Positions 8,152 through 17,638 are shown, counted from the first letter of the stretch. The stretch is 64,000 nt of DNA from Rhodoferax antarcticus ANT.BR (GCF_001938565.1 NZ_MSYM01000018.1:124001-188000), one strand, 5' to 3'. Numbers and translations are program-made. Notes: generated from the letters alone by a model not told the origin.

Positions 8152-11100
8152 ATGACCAAAAAAATCCCGGGCCCAAGCGCTAAACCGCCCAAAACCTCAC
8201 CCCCAGCCCCACCTGCAACCCCACCGACGCCGGTGGCAACCACAGCGCTAGAGAGCTTTCCCATCGTGGGTATCGGCGCCTCGGCAGGCGGGCTGGCTGC
8301 GTTTCAGGCATTTTTCTCCGGCATACCCACGGGCAAGGCGCCGGGTATGGCTTTTGTGCTGGTGCAACACCTGGCACCAGACCACAAAAGCCTGCTGGCC
8401 GAGTTGCTTCGCCGCTACACACCGATGCCGGTGTTCGAGGTCGAAGACACCATGGTGGTGCAGCCCAACTGTGTCTACGTGATACCGCCTAAGCACGACA
8501 TGGCCTTGCTCAACGGCTGCCTGCAGCTGCTCGATCCCGGTGCACCGCGCAGTCAACACCTGCCGATTGATTTTTTCTTCAAGTCCCTTGCCGCTGACCA
8601 GCGGGAACGGGCCATTGGCATCGTGCTCTCAGGCACCGGCAGCGACGGCACCTTAGGTGCGCGCGCCATCAAAGACGCCGGTGGCATGGTGATGGTGCAG
8701 ACGCCGGACGCGGCCGAGTTTGACGGCATGCCGCGCAGCGCCGTCGCCACGGGTTTGGTGGATTACCAGCTCAAGGCCAACGAGCTTCCCGCACAGCTCA
8801 TCGCCTTTCTGAAATACGCCTACGGCAAGTTTTCACCCAACGCTGACAAACCGGTGCTGATCAACGACAACGCCTTGAAGCGCATCTTTGTGCTGCTGCG
8901 CACCCACACCAAGCACGATTTTTCGCAGTACAAACCCAGCACCATCCACCGCCGAATTGAGCGGCGCATGGCGGTGCACCAGATCAGCCAGGTTGACGAC
9001 TATGTGCGTTACCTGCAGCAAAACACCGAGGAGGCAGAGGCACTGTTTCGCGACCTGCTGATTGGTGTCACCAACTTTTTCCGCGACCCAGAAGCCTTTG
9101 AGGCGCTGGAACACCAGGTGATTCCACTGCTGTTTGCCGGCAAACCCACCATTGGCGGTGTGGTGCGCATCTGGGTAGCCGGCTGCTCCACCGGCGAGGA
9201 GGCTTATTCCATTGCCATCCTGCTGCAGGAGTACATGGAGGAAGTCAAACAAAGCTACACCGTGCAGCTGTTTGCCACCGACATTGACAGCCGGGCCGTT
9301 GCCATTGCCCGCGCCGGGCTGTATCCGCCGGGGATTGCCGCCGACCTGACACCGCTGCGCCTGGCGCGGTTTTTCACCGAAGAGCCCAACGGCGGCGGCT
9401 ATCGCATCCACAAGAGCCTTCGCGACATGCTGGTGTATTCCGAGCAGGACCTGACCCGCGATCCGCCATTTTCCAGGCTTGACCTGATCACCTGCCGCAA
9501 CCTGCTGATTTACCTCAACGCCGACCTGCAAAAGCGCCTGATACCGCTGTTTCATTACGCACTGAATCCGCAAGGCCTGCTGTTTCTGGGCACCTCCGAG
9601 GGCATTGGTGATGCTCTGGTACTGTTCAGCACGCTGGACCGCAAGGCCAAGATCTTCCAGCGCAAAAACGCCGAGCCGGGGAGCCAGCGCTTACCCAGCC
9701 GCTTTTACCCGCCACTCTCAGGGCTGGAAGCCGCCCAGCCGCGCGCGTTGGACCGGGACGTTTCCCACAGCAAACTGTCGCTGCGCGAGCTGACCGAGCA
9801 GGCTCTGCTGGCCCAGGTGGCACCGGCAGCCGCGCTGATCAACACGCTGGGCGACATTCTTTACCTGCATGGCCGCACCGGCATGTACCTGGAACCCGCG
9901 CCCGGCGAGGTGGGTGTGCCCAACATCCTCAAAATGGCCCGTGAAGGCCTGCGCCCGGCCCTTTCCAACAGCCTGCATCGCGCCATGGCCTCACAGGCGC
10001 CGGTGCACACGCCGGGTTTGCGCGTCAAAACCAATGGCCACTTCACCCGCGTCAACCTCTGCGTGCGCCCGGTGAGCAGCAGCCCGAGCGCGCCTGCCAG
10101 CCGGGCTGAAACGCATGACTCGCTGGCCAAAGCGCCGCAGGATGTGCAGCTGTACCTGGTGATGCTGGAAGAAGCGCCGGACCAGCTGCCAGAGGCCAAC
10201 GCGCCGCTTCTTCTCGCTGGCGCGGCGGCACCAGAGCTGGCCGAGCCCCAAAACGCCGACACCGCAGCCCAACTGGCGGCGCTGCGCAACGAATTGCGCG
10301 CCAAGGACGAATACTTAAGAAGCACACATGAGGAGCTGGAAACCTCCAACGAAGAGCTCAAATCGAGCAACGAAGAGATGCAGTCGATCAACGAGGAACT
10401 GCAAAGCACCAACGAAGAGCTGGAAACCTCCAAGGAAGAGCTGCAGTCTCTCAACGAAGAGCTCTCCACCGTCAACCACGAGCTCAACCTCAAGGTGGAC
10501 GACTTGTCACACCTGAACAACGACATGAACAACCTGCTGGCGGGCACCGGCATTGCCACAGTGTTTGTGAACATCCAGTTGCGCATCCTGCGCTTCACCC
10601 CCACTGCCTCAAAACTCATCAACCTGATCGCCAGTGACATAGGCAGGCCGGTGGGGCATATTGTCTCGAACCTGGTCGGCTACCGCAGCTTGGTGGCTGA
10701 TGCACAAGCGGTGCTTGACACCTTGGCGCCCAAGGAGCTGCAGGTGCAAACCATCGACGGCGCCTGGTTCACCCTGCGTCTTCGCCCCTACCGCACGCTG
10801 GACAACGTGATTGAAGGTGTGGTGATCACCTTCAGCGACATCAGCGAGCTTAAAAGCACCGAAGCAGCACTGGCGAAGGCCAACGAGCTGACTCGCCTGG
10901 CGGTGGTGGTGCGCGACGCGTTTGATGCCATCACCATGACCGACCTGGAGGGCCGCATCCTGGCCTGGAACCCGGCTGCCGAGCGACTCTACGGCTGGAC
11001 CGAGGCGCAGGCCCTGCAGATGACGCTGCGTGAACGCATACCCCCCGAGCTGGTCGACGAAGCCATGCAGCGGCTCAAACAGCTCAGCGAGGGCAAGGTG

Positions 11101-11241
11101 TTGGCGCTGTACCCGACACAAAGGCTGACCAGAAGTGGCAAGACCGTGGCGGTTTCTCTGTTCGCCACCGCACTGATTAATGCGGCAGGCCAGGTTTATG
11201 CTGTAACGACGACTGAGCGCTTGCGAACGTCAGACACCTAA
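8152..11241 (+). CDS. CheB-CheR-PAS fusion signalling protein
   Basis: The 1029-residue protein has a Pro-rich start, a CheB methylesterase domain (about 35-220; GASAGG, VQHLAP, SGTGSDG), a CheR methyltransferase domain (about 245-490; SAM-binding VAGCSTGEEAYS), a long Glu-rich coiled coil (about 710-785, repeats of NEEL), and two PAS domains (about 790-905, 910-1025). It would both add and remove receptor methyl groups, or act on other partners. No kinase domain is present. AGGAG six bases before ATG 8152 fixes the start over one at 8107. It is followed 18 bases later by a GGDEF-EAL gene, so probably an operon. Confidence 0.9.
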   Translation: MTKKIPGPSAKPPKTSPPAPPATPPTPVATTALESFPIVGIGASAGGLAAFQAFFSGIPTGKAPGMAFVLVQHLAPDHKSLLAELLRRYTPMPVFEVEDTMVVQPNCVYVIPPKHDMALLNGCLQLLDPGAPRSQHLPIDFFFKSLAADQRERAIGIVLSGTGSDGTLGARAIKDAGGMVMVQTPDAAEFDGMPRSAVATGLVDYQLKANELPAQLIAFLKYAYGKFSPNADKPVLINDNALKRIFVLLRTHTKHDFSQYKPSTIHRRIERRMAVHQISQVDDYVRYLQQNTEEAEALFRDLLIGVTNFFRDPEAFEALEHQVIPLLFAGKPTIGGVVRIWVAGCSTGEEAYSIAILLQEYMEEVKQSYTVQLFATDIDSRAVAIARAGLYPPGIAADLTPLRLARFFTEEPNGGGYRIHKSLRDMLVYSEQDLTRDPPFSRLDLITCRNLLIYLNADLQKRLIPLFHYALNPQGLLFLGTSEGIGDALVLFSTLDRKAKIFQRKNAEPGSQRLPSRFYPPLSGLEAAQPRALDRDVSHSKLSLRELTEQALLAQVAPAAALINTLGDILYLHGRTGMYLEPAPGEVGVPNILKMAREGLRPALSNSLHRAMASQAPVHTPGLRVKTNGHFTRVNLCVRPVSSSPSAPASRAETHDSLAKAPQDVQLYLVMLEEAPDQLPEANAPLLLAGAAAPELAEPQNADTAAQLAALRNELRAKDEYLRSTHEELETSNEELKSSNEEMQSINEELQSTNEELETSKEELQSLNEELSTVNHELNLKVDDLSHLNNDMNNLLAGTGIATVFVNIQLRILRFTPTASKLINLIASDIGRPVGHIVSNLVGYRSLVADAQAVLDTLAPKELQVQTIDGAWFTLRLRPYRTLDNVIEGVVITFSDISELKSTEAALAKANELTRLAVVVRDAFDAITMTDLEGRILAWNPAAERLYGWTEAQALQMTLRERIPPELVDEAMQRLKQLSEGKVLALYPTQRLTRSGKTVAVSLFATALINAAGQVYAVTTTERLRTSDT

Positions 11242-11259
11242 AACCACGGGAGCCCTTCC

Positions 11260-13587
11260 ATGCCTGCCCAGACCCCCGACCCAACCGCAAGTCAAAGCGT
11301 TGGGCTGCAGCCAGCGCACACTTCGCCCGGGGCGCACGCTTTGCGTCAGCGCGCCGTAGCCACGCTCATGCAGCGCCAAGCCAGGTGCGACAGCGCCGAA
11401 GACCTCTCGCCTGAGTGCACCCTGCGCGCCTTGCAAGAGTTGCGCGTGCACCAAATTGAGCTGGAGATGCAAAACGAGGAGATGCGTCGCACGCAAGTCA
11501 CGCTGGACGCCGCCCGCGCCAACTATGCCGATCTGTACGACCACGCCCCGGTGGGCTATGTGACGCTGGATGACGCCGACCACATCCTGCAGGCCAACCT
11601 GACGGCCGCCCGGCTGCTGGGGGTGCCACGTTTGGCCATGCTCGGCATGGCGCTCAACAAGTTCATCCATCGCGACGACCAGGATGCCTACTATCTGCTG
11701 CGCAAACAGCGCCAGACATGCGAGGAGTTGTCGATTGAGTTGCGCTTGAAGCACCAAGACGGCAGCTTTTTCTGGGCCAAACTGATGGTCACTCTGGCGC
11801 TGGCTGACAGCGGTGCGCCGGTGTTGCGGGTGGTCCTGATGGACATCAGCCTACGCTTCGCCGCGCAGGAGCAGATGCGGTTGGCCGCGAGTGTGTTCAG
11901 CGAGGCCCGCGAGGGCATCATGATCACCGACACCAATGGTCAGATCGTGAACGTGAATGCGGCGTTTACCCACATCACCGGCTACAGCCGCGACGAGGCG
12001 GTGGGCCAAACACCGCACATTTTGAACTCGGGGCGCCAGAGCGCTGCCCACTATGCGGCCATGTGGCAAGCCATCCTGCAAAAAGGCCACTGGTACGGGG
12101 AGATCTGGAACCGTCGCAAAAACGGCGAAATCTACGCCGCGTTTCAAACCATCAGCACGGTGCGTGATGCGCGGGGCACGGCCACCCATTTCGTGGCGCT
12201 GTTTTCCGACATCACCGCCTTCAAGGCGCAACAGGCCCGACTGGAACACATTGCGCACTACGACCTGCTGACCAATCTGCCCAACCGCGCGCTGCTGGCC
12301 GACCGCCTTCGCCAAGACATGGCGAAGGCCTTTCGGCAAGGCGTGCTGCTGGCGGTGGTCTATGTTGACTTGGACAGTTTCAAGGAGGTTAACGACCAGC
12401 ACGGGCATGAATCCGGCGATCGGCTGCTGGTGGCCTTGGCCAACCGCATGAAAGAGGCCCTGCGCGAGGGCGACACGCTGGCACGCATCGGCGGCGACGA
12501 GTTTGTGGCGGTGTTGACCGGCCTGGCCGACACGTCGAGCTGTGTGCCCATGCTGAACCGCATGCTGGCAGCAGCCAGCGAGACGTTTGAGATTGGCGAG
12601 CTAAAACTGCAGGTATCGGCCAGCCTGGGCGTTACTTTTTACCCGCAGGCCGAGGTGGTGGAGCCCGACTGGCTGCTGCGCCAGGCCGACCAAGCCATGT
12701 ACCAGGCCAAGCAAACCGGGAAAAACCACTATCACCTGTTTGACGCGGCACACGACCGCAGCGTGCGTGGCCACCACCAAGGCCTGGAGCGTATTCGTAC
12801 GGCACTGGCCAGTGGTGAACTGGAGCTGTATTACCAGCCCAAGGTGAACATGCGCACCGGCCAAGTGATGGGTGTTGAGGCGCTGATACGCTGGCAGCAC
12901 CCGCAAGACGGTTTGTTATACCCGCTGACATTTTTGCCGCTGATTGATGCCGACCCGCTGGCCATTGAGGTGGGGGAATGGGTCATCAGTACTGCGCTGA
13001 CGCAGATTGAGGCGTGGCAGGCACAGGGCCTGAATCTGCAGGTCAGCGTGAATGTGGGGGCCCAGCAGTTGCAACAAGCCGATTTTGTTGAGCGCCTGCG
13101 CACGCTGATGCAGGCGCACCCGGGCGTGCTCCCGACAAAACTGTCACTGGAAATGCTCGAAACCAGCGCCCTGCACGACATTGGCTTCGCCTCGCAGGTG
13201 ATCGAAAGCTGCCACAAGATGGGCGTGGCATTTGCGCTGGACGACTTTGGTACCGGGTATTCGTCACTGACCTACCTGAAACGCCTGGGGGTGTCGACCA
13301 TCAAAATTGACCAGAGTTTTGTGCGCAACATGCTTGATGACCCGCAAGACCGCAGCATCCTGGAAGGGGTGATCAGCCTGGCCAAGGCTTTCAACCACGA
13401 GGTGATTGCCGAAGGTGTGGAAACCATTGCTCACGGCAGCCTGCTGCTGCAACTCGGCTGTGACCTGGCGCAGGGTTATGGCATTGCCCGCCCCATGCCA
13501 GCGCAGTCGCTACCCGCCTGGGTGGCCAGCTGGCAGCCCGACGCTGCCTGGAGCGACAACGCAGCAAAAAACCACCATTTTCATTAA
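11260..13587 (+). CDS. PAS-PAS-GGDEF-EAL cyclic-di-GMP enzyme
   Basis: The 775-residue protein has the same helical N-terminus and first PAS as the kinase at 4166 (LRVHQIELEMQNEEMRR; DHAPVGYVTL), a second PAS (about 205-325), GGDEF (about 330-490) and EAL (about 505-765). The cyclase motif GGDEF is intact, with inhibitory-site RxxD (REGD) five residues ahead. The EAL half keeps EALIRW, DDFGTGYSS and EGVET, so both making and breaking of cyclic-di-GMP are possible. GGGAG precedes the ATG. It follows the CheB-CheR fusion in the same direction. Confidence 0.9.
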   Translation: MPAQTPDPTASQSVGLQPAHTSPGAHALRQRAVATLMQRQARCDSAEDLSPECTLRALQELRVHQIELEMQNEEMRRTQVTLDAARANYADLYDHAPVGYVTLDDADHILQANLTAARLLGVPRLAMLGMALNKFIHRDDQDAYYLLRKQRQTCEELSIELRLKHQDGSFFWAKLMVTLALADSGAPVLRVVLMDISLRFAAQEQMRLAASVFSEAREGIMITDTNGQIVNVNAAFTHITGYSRDEAVGQTPHILNSGRQSAAHYAAMWQAILQKGHWYGEIWNRRKNGEIYAAFQTISTVRDARGTATHFVALFSDITAFKAQQARLEHIAHYDLLTNLPNRALLADRLRQDMAKAFRQGVLLAVVYVDLDSFKEVNDQHGHESGDRLLVALANRMKEALREGDTLARIGGDEFVAVLTGLADTSSCVPMLNRMLAAASETFEIGELKLQVSASLGVTFYPQAEVVEPDWLLRQADQAMYQAKQTGKNHYHLFDAAHDRSVRGHHQGLERIRTALASGELELYYQPKVNMRTGQVMGVEALIRWQHPQDGLLYPLTFLPLIDADPLAIEVGEWVISTALTQIEAWQAQGLNLQVSVNVGAQQLQQADFVERLRTLMQAHPGVLPTKLSLEMLETSALHDIGFASQVIESCHKMGVAFALDDFGTGYSSLTYLKRLGVSTIKIDQSFVRNMLDDPQDRSILEGVISLAKAFNHEVIAEGVETIAHGSLLLQLGCDLAQGYGIARPMPAQSLPAWVASWQPDAAWSDNAAKNHHFH

Positions 13588-13589
13588 GA

Positions 13590-13636
13590 AATAGGGCTCT
13601 AGCCCTTTATTTATAAGCGCTAATAGCTCTACTATT
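13590..13636 (-). repeat. dispersed repeat copy 3
   Basis: Minus-strand copy directly after the GGDEF-EAL stop codon: GAGCTATTAGCGCTTATAAA, then TAAAGGGCTAGAGCCCTATTT. It could act as a 3' hairpin. Confidence 0.8.
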
Positions 13637-13672
13637 AATAGCAAATTTAAATTGCAAACGGTGGTAACCAGC

Positions 13673-13686
13673 GTTCGCTGACGCAC
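13673..13686 (+). promoter_or_regulatory. palindromic regulatory site B (GTTCGCTGACGCAC)
   Basis: Followed by AGACAG (-35-like CAGACA). The -10-like CACAAT lies at 13709-13714, exactly the shared spacing. It precedes the glycine-zipper lipoprotein at 13786. Confidence 0.6.
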
Positions 13687-13785
13687 AGACAGACCGTGCA
13701 CAAGCACCCACAATGAGCATTCGCCCATGAAAGCCTGAAGGTTTCCATGATTGGATTTACTTTTGTTTGTCTGGAGAAATTAGCC

Positions 13786-14004
13786 ATGAAATTGAATACC
13801 CCTTTTAGCGCCGGTCTGTCGGCTGTGGTGCTGGTCGTGTCCCTGGGTCTGGCCGGCTGCTCCGGCATGACCCGTCAGGAAAAAGGCACTGCAACCGGCG
13901 CCGTCATCGGTGGCGTCGCTGGCAATGTGCTGGGTGGTGGTTTGCTCGGCACCGGCGCTGGTGCAGCGGTGGGCGGTGTGATTGGCCACGAAGTCACCAA
14001 GTAA
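13786..14004 (+). CDS. small glycine-zipper lipoprotein
   Basis: The 72-residue product has a signal peptide and lipobox (LAGCSG, Cys about 27), then a Gly-rich zipper (ATGAVIGGVAGNVLGGG). Family members are small envelope lipoproteins often induced by osmotic or envelope stress. ATG 13786 has GGAGA ahead and begins the signal peptide; an ATG at 13747 would hide it. The next gene's GTG is 4 bases past the stop, so translation is probably coupled. Confidence 0.85.
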   Translation: MKLNTPFSAGLSAVVLVVSLGLAGCSGMTRQEKGTATGAVIGGVAGNVLGGGLLGTGAGAAVGGVIGHEVTK

Positions 14005-14008
14005 GCTT

Positions 14009-14911
14009 GTGAGTAAAACAGCGCGGGCGGTCAGCCAACTGAGCTGCCTGGCCGCGCTGGCTCTGGCCTCCTGCCTGGGAACCGCACTGGCGCAACAGAG
14101 TTCAGACGCCGCGCAGCGACTTCGGACACAACGTTCCGCGCTGGACGCGCAGCTCCAGCACAACGCCTTTAAAAGTCCGCTGGTGCTGGTGTCTACCGAA
14201 ACACCCCAGGGCCTGCGCGGCGACATGTATGCGCTGATGGACTTCCCGTTTGCCACCATCAGCAGCGCGTTACAAGACCCGCAGCAATGGTGCGAGGTGT
14301 TGATCCTGCACCTCAACACCAAGTATTGCCATGTCGTCGATGGCGCGCAGGCGAGCCTTCTGAATGTCAACATTGGCAGCAAAACCCCCCAGACACTGAG
14401 CCAGTCCTCGCGGGTGGCTTTGGCCTACACCGTGTCAGCGACCCAGACAGACTATTTTGAGGTGCAACTCAATGCGCCAGATGGCCCGATGGGAACCAGC
14501 GACTACCACATTGCCCTGGAAGCGGTAGCGCTGCCAGCAAACCAGACTTTTTTGCACCTGACCTACGCTTACAGCGCCAATCTGGCGGCCCGAATGGCCA
14601 TGCAGGTCTATTTGGGCACCGTGGGCAGCGACAAAGTGGGCTTCACCGTATTGGGCGAATTACCAGACGGGCAGCCCATCTGGATCGACGGCGTGCGCGC
14701 GGTGGTGGAGCGCAACACCATGCGCTATTACTTGGCCATCAACAGCTACTTGGTGACGCGCCAGCAACCACCCGCCAAGCGTTTCGAGGCCAGCCTGCAA
14801 AACTGGTTCAGCGCCTCAGAGCGTTTTCCGCAGCAACTGCATGAAGTAGAACGGCCCGCCTATCTTGAGATGAAGCGGGCCGAACATCTGCGCCAGCAAA
14901 CGGCGCAGTGA
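14009..14911 (+). CDS. unknown secreted protein, possibly START/SRPBCC-like
   Basis: The 300-residue product has a signal peptide (about 1-30, cleaved near ALAQQ) and one soluble domain. No family is recognised with confidence. The strand pattern and phrases such as MDFPFATISSALQDPQQWCEV and YFEVQLNAPDGP resemble polyketide-cyclase/START-type ligand-binding folds. GTG 14009 is chosen because it begins the signal peptide; an in-frame TTG lies at 13982 inside the previous gene. It is in an operon with the glycine-zipper lipoprotein under site B, so an envelope stress role is inferred. Confidence 0.7.
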   Translation: MSKTARAVSQLSCLAALALASCLGTALAQQSSDAAQRLRTQRSALDAQLQHNAFKSPLVLVSTETPQGLRGDMYALMDFPFATISSALQDPQQWCEVLILHLNTKYCHVVDGAQASLLNVNIGSKTPQTLSQSSRVALAYTVSATQTDYFEVQLNAPDGPMGTSDYHIALEAVALPANQTFLHLTYAYSANLAARMAMQVYLGTVGSDKVGFTVLGELPDGQPIWIDGVRAVVERNTMRYYLAINSYLVTRQQPPAKRFEASLQNWFSASERFPQQLHEVERPAYLEMKRAEHLRQQTAQ

Positions 14912-14949
14912 ACGCGCGGTGGACTGGGCCCACCACGCGCTGTGGTGCG

Positions 14950-15234
14950 TCAAACCTGTGACTTGAAGTAGCGAAATGAATGCACAAAGGCGTCGCGCAC
15001 TTTGTCCATCTCGGCTGCCATGTTGTCCCAGGTGGATTCGGTGCTGGCCTGCATTTCGGCGAGCTTGAGCTTGGCCTTCTCGGACTGAAGGTGCAGCTTG
15101 GCCATCTCCGCCTTGTAGGTGTCGCGCACATCTTCGCGGGCCTCTTGGGCACGGGCTTCGAGCTTGGCCATTTGGTCGTTCAAGTCATCGAGTTGATGTT
15201 TCATTTTGGTTATGTAAGCGTCGCGTGTGGTCAT
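14950..15234 (-). CDS. small coiled-coil protein
   Basis: The 94-residue, charged, almost wholly helical protein has no signal peptide or membrane segment; residues about 10-75 form a coiled coil (KHQLDDLNDQMAKLEARAQEA). A strong AGGAG lies eight bases before ATG. The molecular role is unknown. It is divergent from csbD, with regulatory site C reading toward it at 15323-15336. Confidence 0.75.
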   Translation of the reverse strand: MTTRDAYITKMKHQLDDLNDQMAKLEARAQEAREDVRDTYKAEMAKLHLQSEKAKLKLAEMQASTESTWDNMAAEMDKVRDAFVHSFRYFKSQV

Positions 15235-15322
15235 GATGTGTACTCCTGGTTAAAAAAACTGGGGGGCTGCGTACGTCACTGCCTGGCTGAAGTCAGCTTA
15301 AGTTGCACGGCATGACAGGTCG

Positions 15323-15336
15323 GTGCGCTGGCACAC
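15323..15336 (-). promoter_or_regulatory. palindromic regulatory site C (GTGTGCCAGCGCAC on minus)
   Basis: Read on the minus strand it is followed by CGACCTG. A -10-like TAAGCT (15300-15295) has the shared spacing. It points to the coiled-coil gene at 15234. Confidence 0.55.
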
Positions 15337-15373
15337 CCTCGCCGCATAGCGAGCCTCGGCGCATGGTTGGTGT

Positions 15374-15387
15374 GTATGCCAACGCAC
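15374..15387 (+). promoter_or_regulatory. palindromic regulatory site C2 (GTATGCCAACGCAC)
   Basis: A weaker match to the 14-mer, but followed by CGACC and with TATTCT at 15410-15415 at the exact spacing. It points to csbD at 15477. Confidence 0.5.
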
Positions 15388-15476
15388 CGACCAAATACCG
15401 CGCCTTGGCTATTCTTGGTGCAGAGTCTGCATCAGACTCGTGTTTGAAGTTATTCACATCCTTAAAGGGGAACATC

Positions 15477-15686
15477 ATGAACAAAGATCAAGTCAAGGGC
15501 ACGGCAAAAGACATGGCTGGCAAGGTCCAGGAAGCCGCCGGCAAAGTGATAGACAGCAAAGAACAGCAAGCTAAAGGGCTGAAGAAACAGGCAGAAGGCA
15601 CGGCGCAAAAGGGTTATGGCGATGCGAAAGAAGTCGCCAAGGATGCACGCGATTCGGTGAAAGCATCAGTCAAGTCGCACTCCTGA
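15477..15686 (+). CDS. CsbD family stress protein
   Basis: The 69-residue, Lys/Ala-rich hydrophilic protein matches CsbD throughout (MNKDQVKGTAKDMAGKVQEAAGK). CsbD proteins are abundant small proteins of general stress or stationary phase; their biochemical action is unknown. AGGGG precedes ATG 15477. The in-frame sequence back to 15303 is leader, not coding. A PRC-barrel gene follows after 40 bases. Confidence 0.92.
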   Translation: MNKDQVKGTAKDMAGKVQEAAGKVIDSKEQQAKGLKKQAEGTAQKGYGDAKEVAKDARDSVKASVKSHS

Positions 15687-15726
15687 GTCGGCACAGCCGT
15701 CTCCCACGCAACAGAAGGGAACACCG

Positions 15727-16137
15727 ATGAACTATGTAGAACGCGACAGTTTTGGCATGTACGCTGTGGCTGACAGCGGTGGCCCCGGCCCCCGGTTGAT
15801 GGGGGCAGACACCCTGTTGGGCAACGCTGTTTTCAACCGCCAGGAAGAAGATTTGGGCAGCGTCAAAGAGATCATGCTGGATGTGCGCGCGGGTCGCATC
15901 AGCTACGCGGTGTTGTCGTACGGCGGCCTGCTGGGCATTGGCGATAAATTGTTTGCGGTGCCCTGGGCAGCGCTGACCCTAGACACCGACAACAAACGTT
16001 TCACGCTGGACGTGACCAAGGACCGCTTGGAGCGCGCACCAGGTTTTGACAAGGACAACTGGCCCAACATGTCTAACCAGGAATGGGCCAAGGATCTTGA
16101 TGACTATTACGGCACACAGCCAACACCATCCCCGTAA
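15727..16137 (+). CDS. PRC-barrel domain protein
   Basis: The 136-residue soluble protein has a PRC-barrel at about 28-105 (LLGNAVFNRQEEDLGSVKEIMLDVRAGRISYAV shape, ending in FAVPWAAL). PRC-barrels are small beta-barrels found in RNA metabolism and photosystem proteins and, as here, in small stress-linked proteins. AAGGGA precedes the start. It is likely cotranscribed with csbD and closed by the hairpin at 16148-16175. Confidence 0.88.
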   Translation: MNYVERDSFGMYAVADSGGPGPRLMGADTLLGNAVFNRQEEDLGSVKEIMLDVRAGRISYAVLSYGGLLGIGDKLFAVPWAALTLDTDNKRFTLDVTKDRLERAPGFDKDNWPNMSNQEWAKDLDDYYGTQPTPSP

Positions 16138-16147
16138 CCGGGAGACT

Positions 16148-16175
16148 GACAGCACCTGATACTCAGGATGCTGTC
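16148..16175 (+). terminator. hairpin after the csbD / PRC-barrel operon
   Basis: GACAGCA pairs with TGCTGTC and the inner CCTGA with TCAGG, with a small bulge and a 3-base loop. No strong T-run follows, so it may be a weak or processing hairpin. Confidence 0.5.
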
Positions 16176-16213
16176 AATTGATGCTTAAACGGCGTCTTAA
16201 ACACTACAAATAC

Positions 16214-16256
16214 TATAGCTGTCAGCGCTTATATTTAAAGGGCTTGAAGCCTATTT
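16214..16256 (+). repeat. dispersed repeat copy 4
   Basis: Reads TATAGCTGTCAGCGCTTATA, then TTTAAAGGGCTTGAAGCCTATTT. It ends 3 bases from the stop codon of the dehydrogenase gene on the minus strand. Confidence 0.8.
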
Positions 16257-16258
16257 GG

Positions 16259-17638
16259 CTATAAACCCTGACCACTGACGCGCCACACCACATTGCCGAC
16301 ATCGTCGGCCACCAGTAGCGCACCTTGTTTGTCCAGCGCCACACCTACAGGCCGTCCCTGCGCTTTGCCGCCGTCGCTTAAAAAGCCGGTCAACACATCC
16401 ACCGGATCACCGGCAGGTTGACCACTTTTGAACGGCACAAAAATCACCTTGTAACCGCTGTGCGGTCGACGGTTCCATGAGCCGTGCTGGCCAATGAACA
16501 TGCCGCTGGCAAAAGCTGCCCCTAACGTGTTGCCACTGGCATCTGCCAGCCCAAGTGACGCGGTGTGTGCGCCCAGCGCGTAATCTGGCGCAATGGCTTG
16601 TGCCACCAGATCAGGGCGCTGCGGCGTGACCCGCGTGTCAACGTGCTGGCCGAAATAGCTGTAGGGCCAGCCGTAAAAGGCACCGTCGCGCACCGAGGTT
16701 AAAAAGTCGGGCACCAGGTCGTCGCCGAGTTCGTCGCGTTCATTCACCACCGTCCATAAGGCCTGCGTTTCTGGCTCCCAGGCCAGGCCGTTGGGGTTGC
16801 GCAGGCCGGTAGCAAACAGGCGGTGGCTGCCGCTGGCGGCGTCCACCTCCCAAATGGCAGCGCGCTCGGCTTCTACTTCCATGCCGCGTTCAGCCACGTT
16901 GCTGTTGGAGCCGACGGTGACATACAACTTGCTGCCGTCGTTGCTGGCAATCAGGTTTTTGGTCCAATGGTGGTTGATGGGGCCGCCAGGCAGAACGACT
17001 AGCTTGGTGCCTGCGGCCATGATGTTGGTGGCACCGTCGGTGTACGGAAAACTCAGCACCGCGTCAGAGTTGGCCACATACAGGGTCTGCCCAACCAGCG
17101 CCATACCAAAGGGTGAGTTCAGCCCGTCCAGCAGCACTGAGCGCAAATCGGCCACGCCGTCGCCGTTGCTGTCGCGTAACAAGGTGATGCGGTTGGCGCT
17201 GGTGACGGTGGCACCGGCGCGCTTCATCACCAACCCCATGATCCAACCTTTGATGCCTTTGCCGTCTTCGGGTTTGGGTGGCGCATTGGTTTCTGCCACC
17301 AGCACATCGCCATTGGGCAGCACGTACAACCAGCGGGGGTGATCCAGGCCACTGGCAAAAGCAGTGACGCGCGTGCCGGGTGCGGGGGTGGGCGCGGCGT
17401 CTGCGGGCCAGCCGATGGCGGGCGCAATGTTTACCGTGGGAATCAACGAATGCTCAGGCGCTGGCAGTGTGGGCTGAGCACCAAAACCTACATCGGCGCT
17501 GTGTGCCAGCATCTGGCTGCAGACCAACATAACGGCCAATAAAACACCGGCTGACCGATTCAGTCTCGGCATGGACGGCGGCTGAGAAACAGCGAGGAAT
17601 GTCATACAACAGGCTCCTGGAGCGGATGAGTGGCGCAT
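16259..17638 (-). CDS. secreted sorbosone/glucose dehydrogenase-type beta-propeller protein
   Basis: The protein of about 459 residues has an N-terminal signal sequence and a beta-propeller of the soluble PQQ-type sugar dehydrogenase family ([21 protein letters not shown] near the start, [12 protein letters not shown] in the middle, [14 protein letters not shown] near the end). Members oxidise aldoses or sorbosone in the periplasm with PQQ, but many have no proven substrate. ATG 17638 has AAGGGA ahead and fits the predicted transcript start at about 17654; ATG 17605 with AGGAG is an alternative. Site S lies 51 bases upstream. Confidence 0.82.
   Translation of the reverse strand: MRHSSAPGACCMTFLAVSQPPSMPRLNRSAGVLLAVMLVCSQMLAHSADVGFGAQPTLPAPEHSLIPTVNIAPAIGWPADAAPTPAPGTRVTAFASGLDHPRWLYVLPNGDVLVAETNAPPKPEDGKGIKGWIMGLVMKRAGATVTSANRITLLRDSNGDGVADLRSVLLDGLNSPFGMALVGQTLYVANSDAVLSFPYTDGATNIMAAGTKLVVLPGGPINHHWTKNLIASNDGSKLYVTVGSNSNVAERGMEVEAERAAIWEVDAASGSHRLFATGLRNPNGLAWEPETQALWTVVNERDELGDDLVPDFLTSVRDGAFYGWPYSYFGQHVDTRVTPQRPDLVAQAIAPDYALGAHTASLGLADASGNTLGAAFASGMFIGQHGSWNRRPHSGYKVIFVPFKSGQPAGDPVDVLTGFLSDGGKAQGRPVGVALDKQGALLVADDVGNVVWRVSGQGL

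Noticed and set aside
13747..13785. Upstream ATG for the small glycine-zipper protein
   Set aside because: It would place 13 residues ahead of a complete signal peptide; the later ATG has GGAGA.
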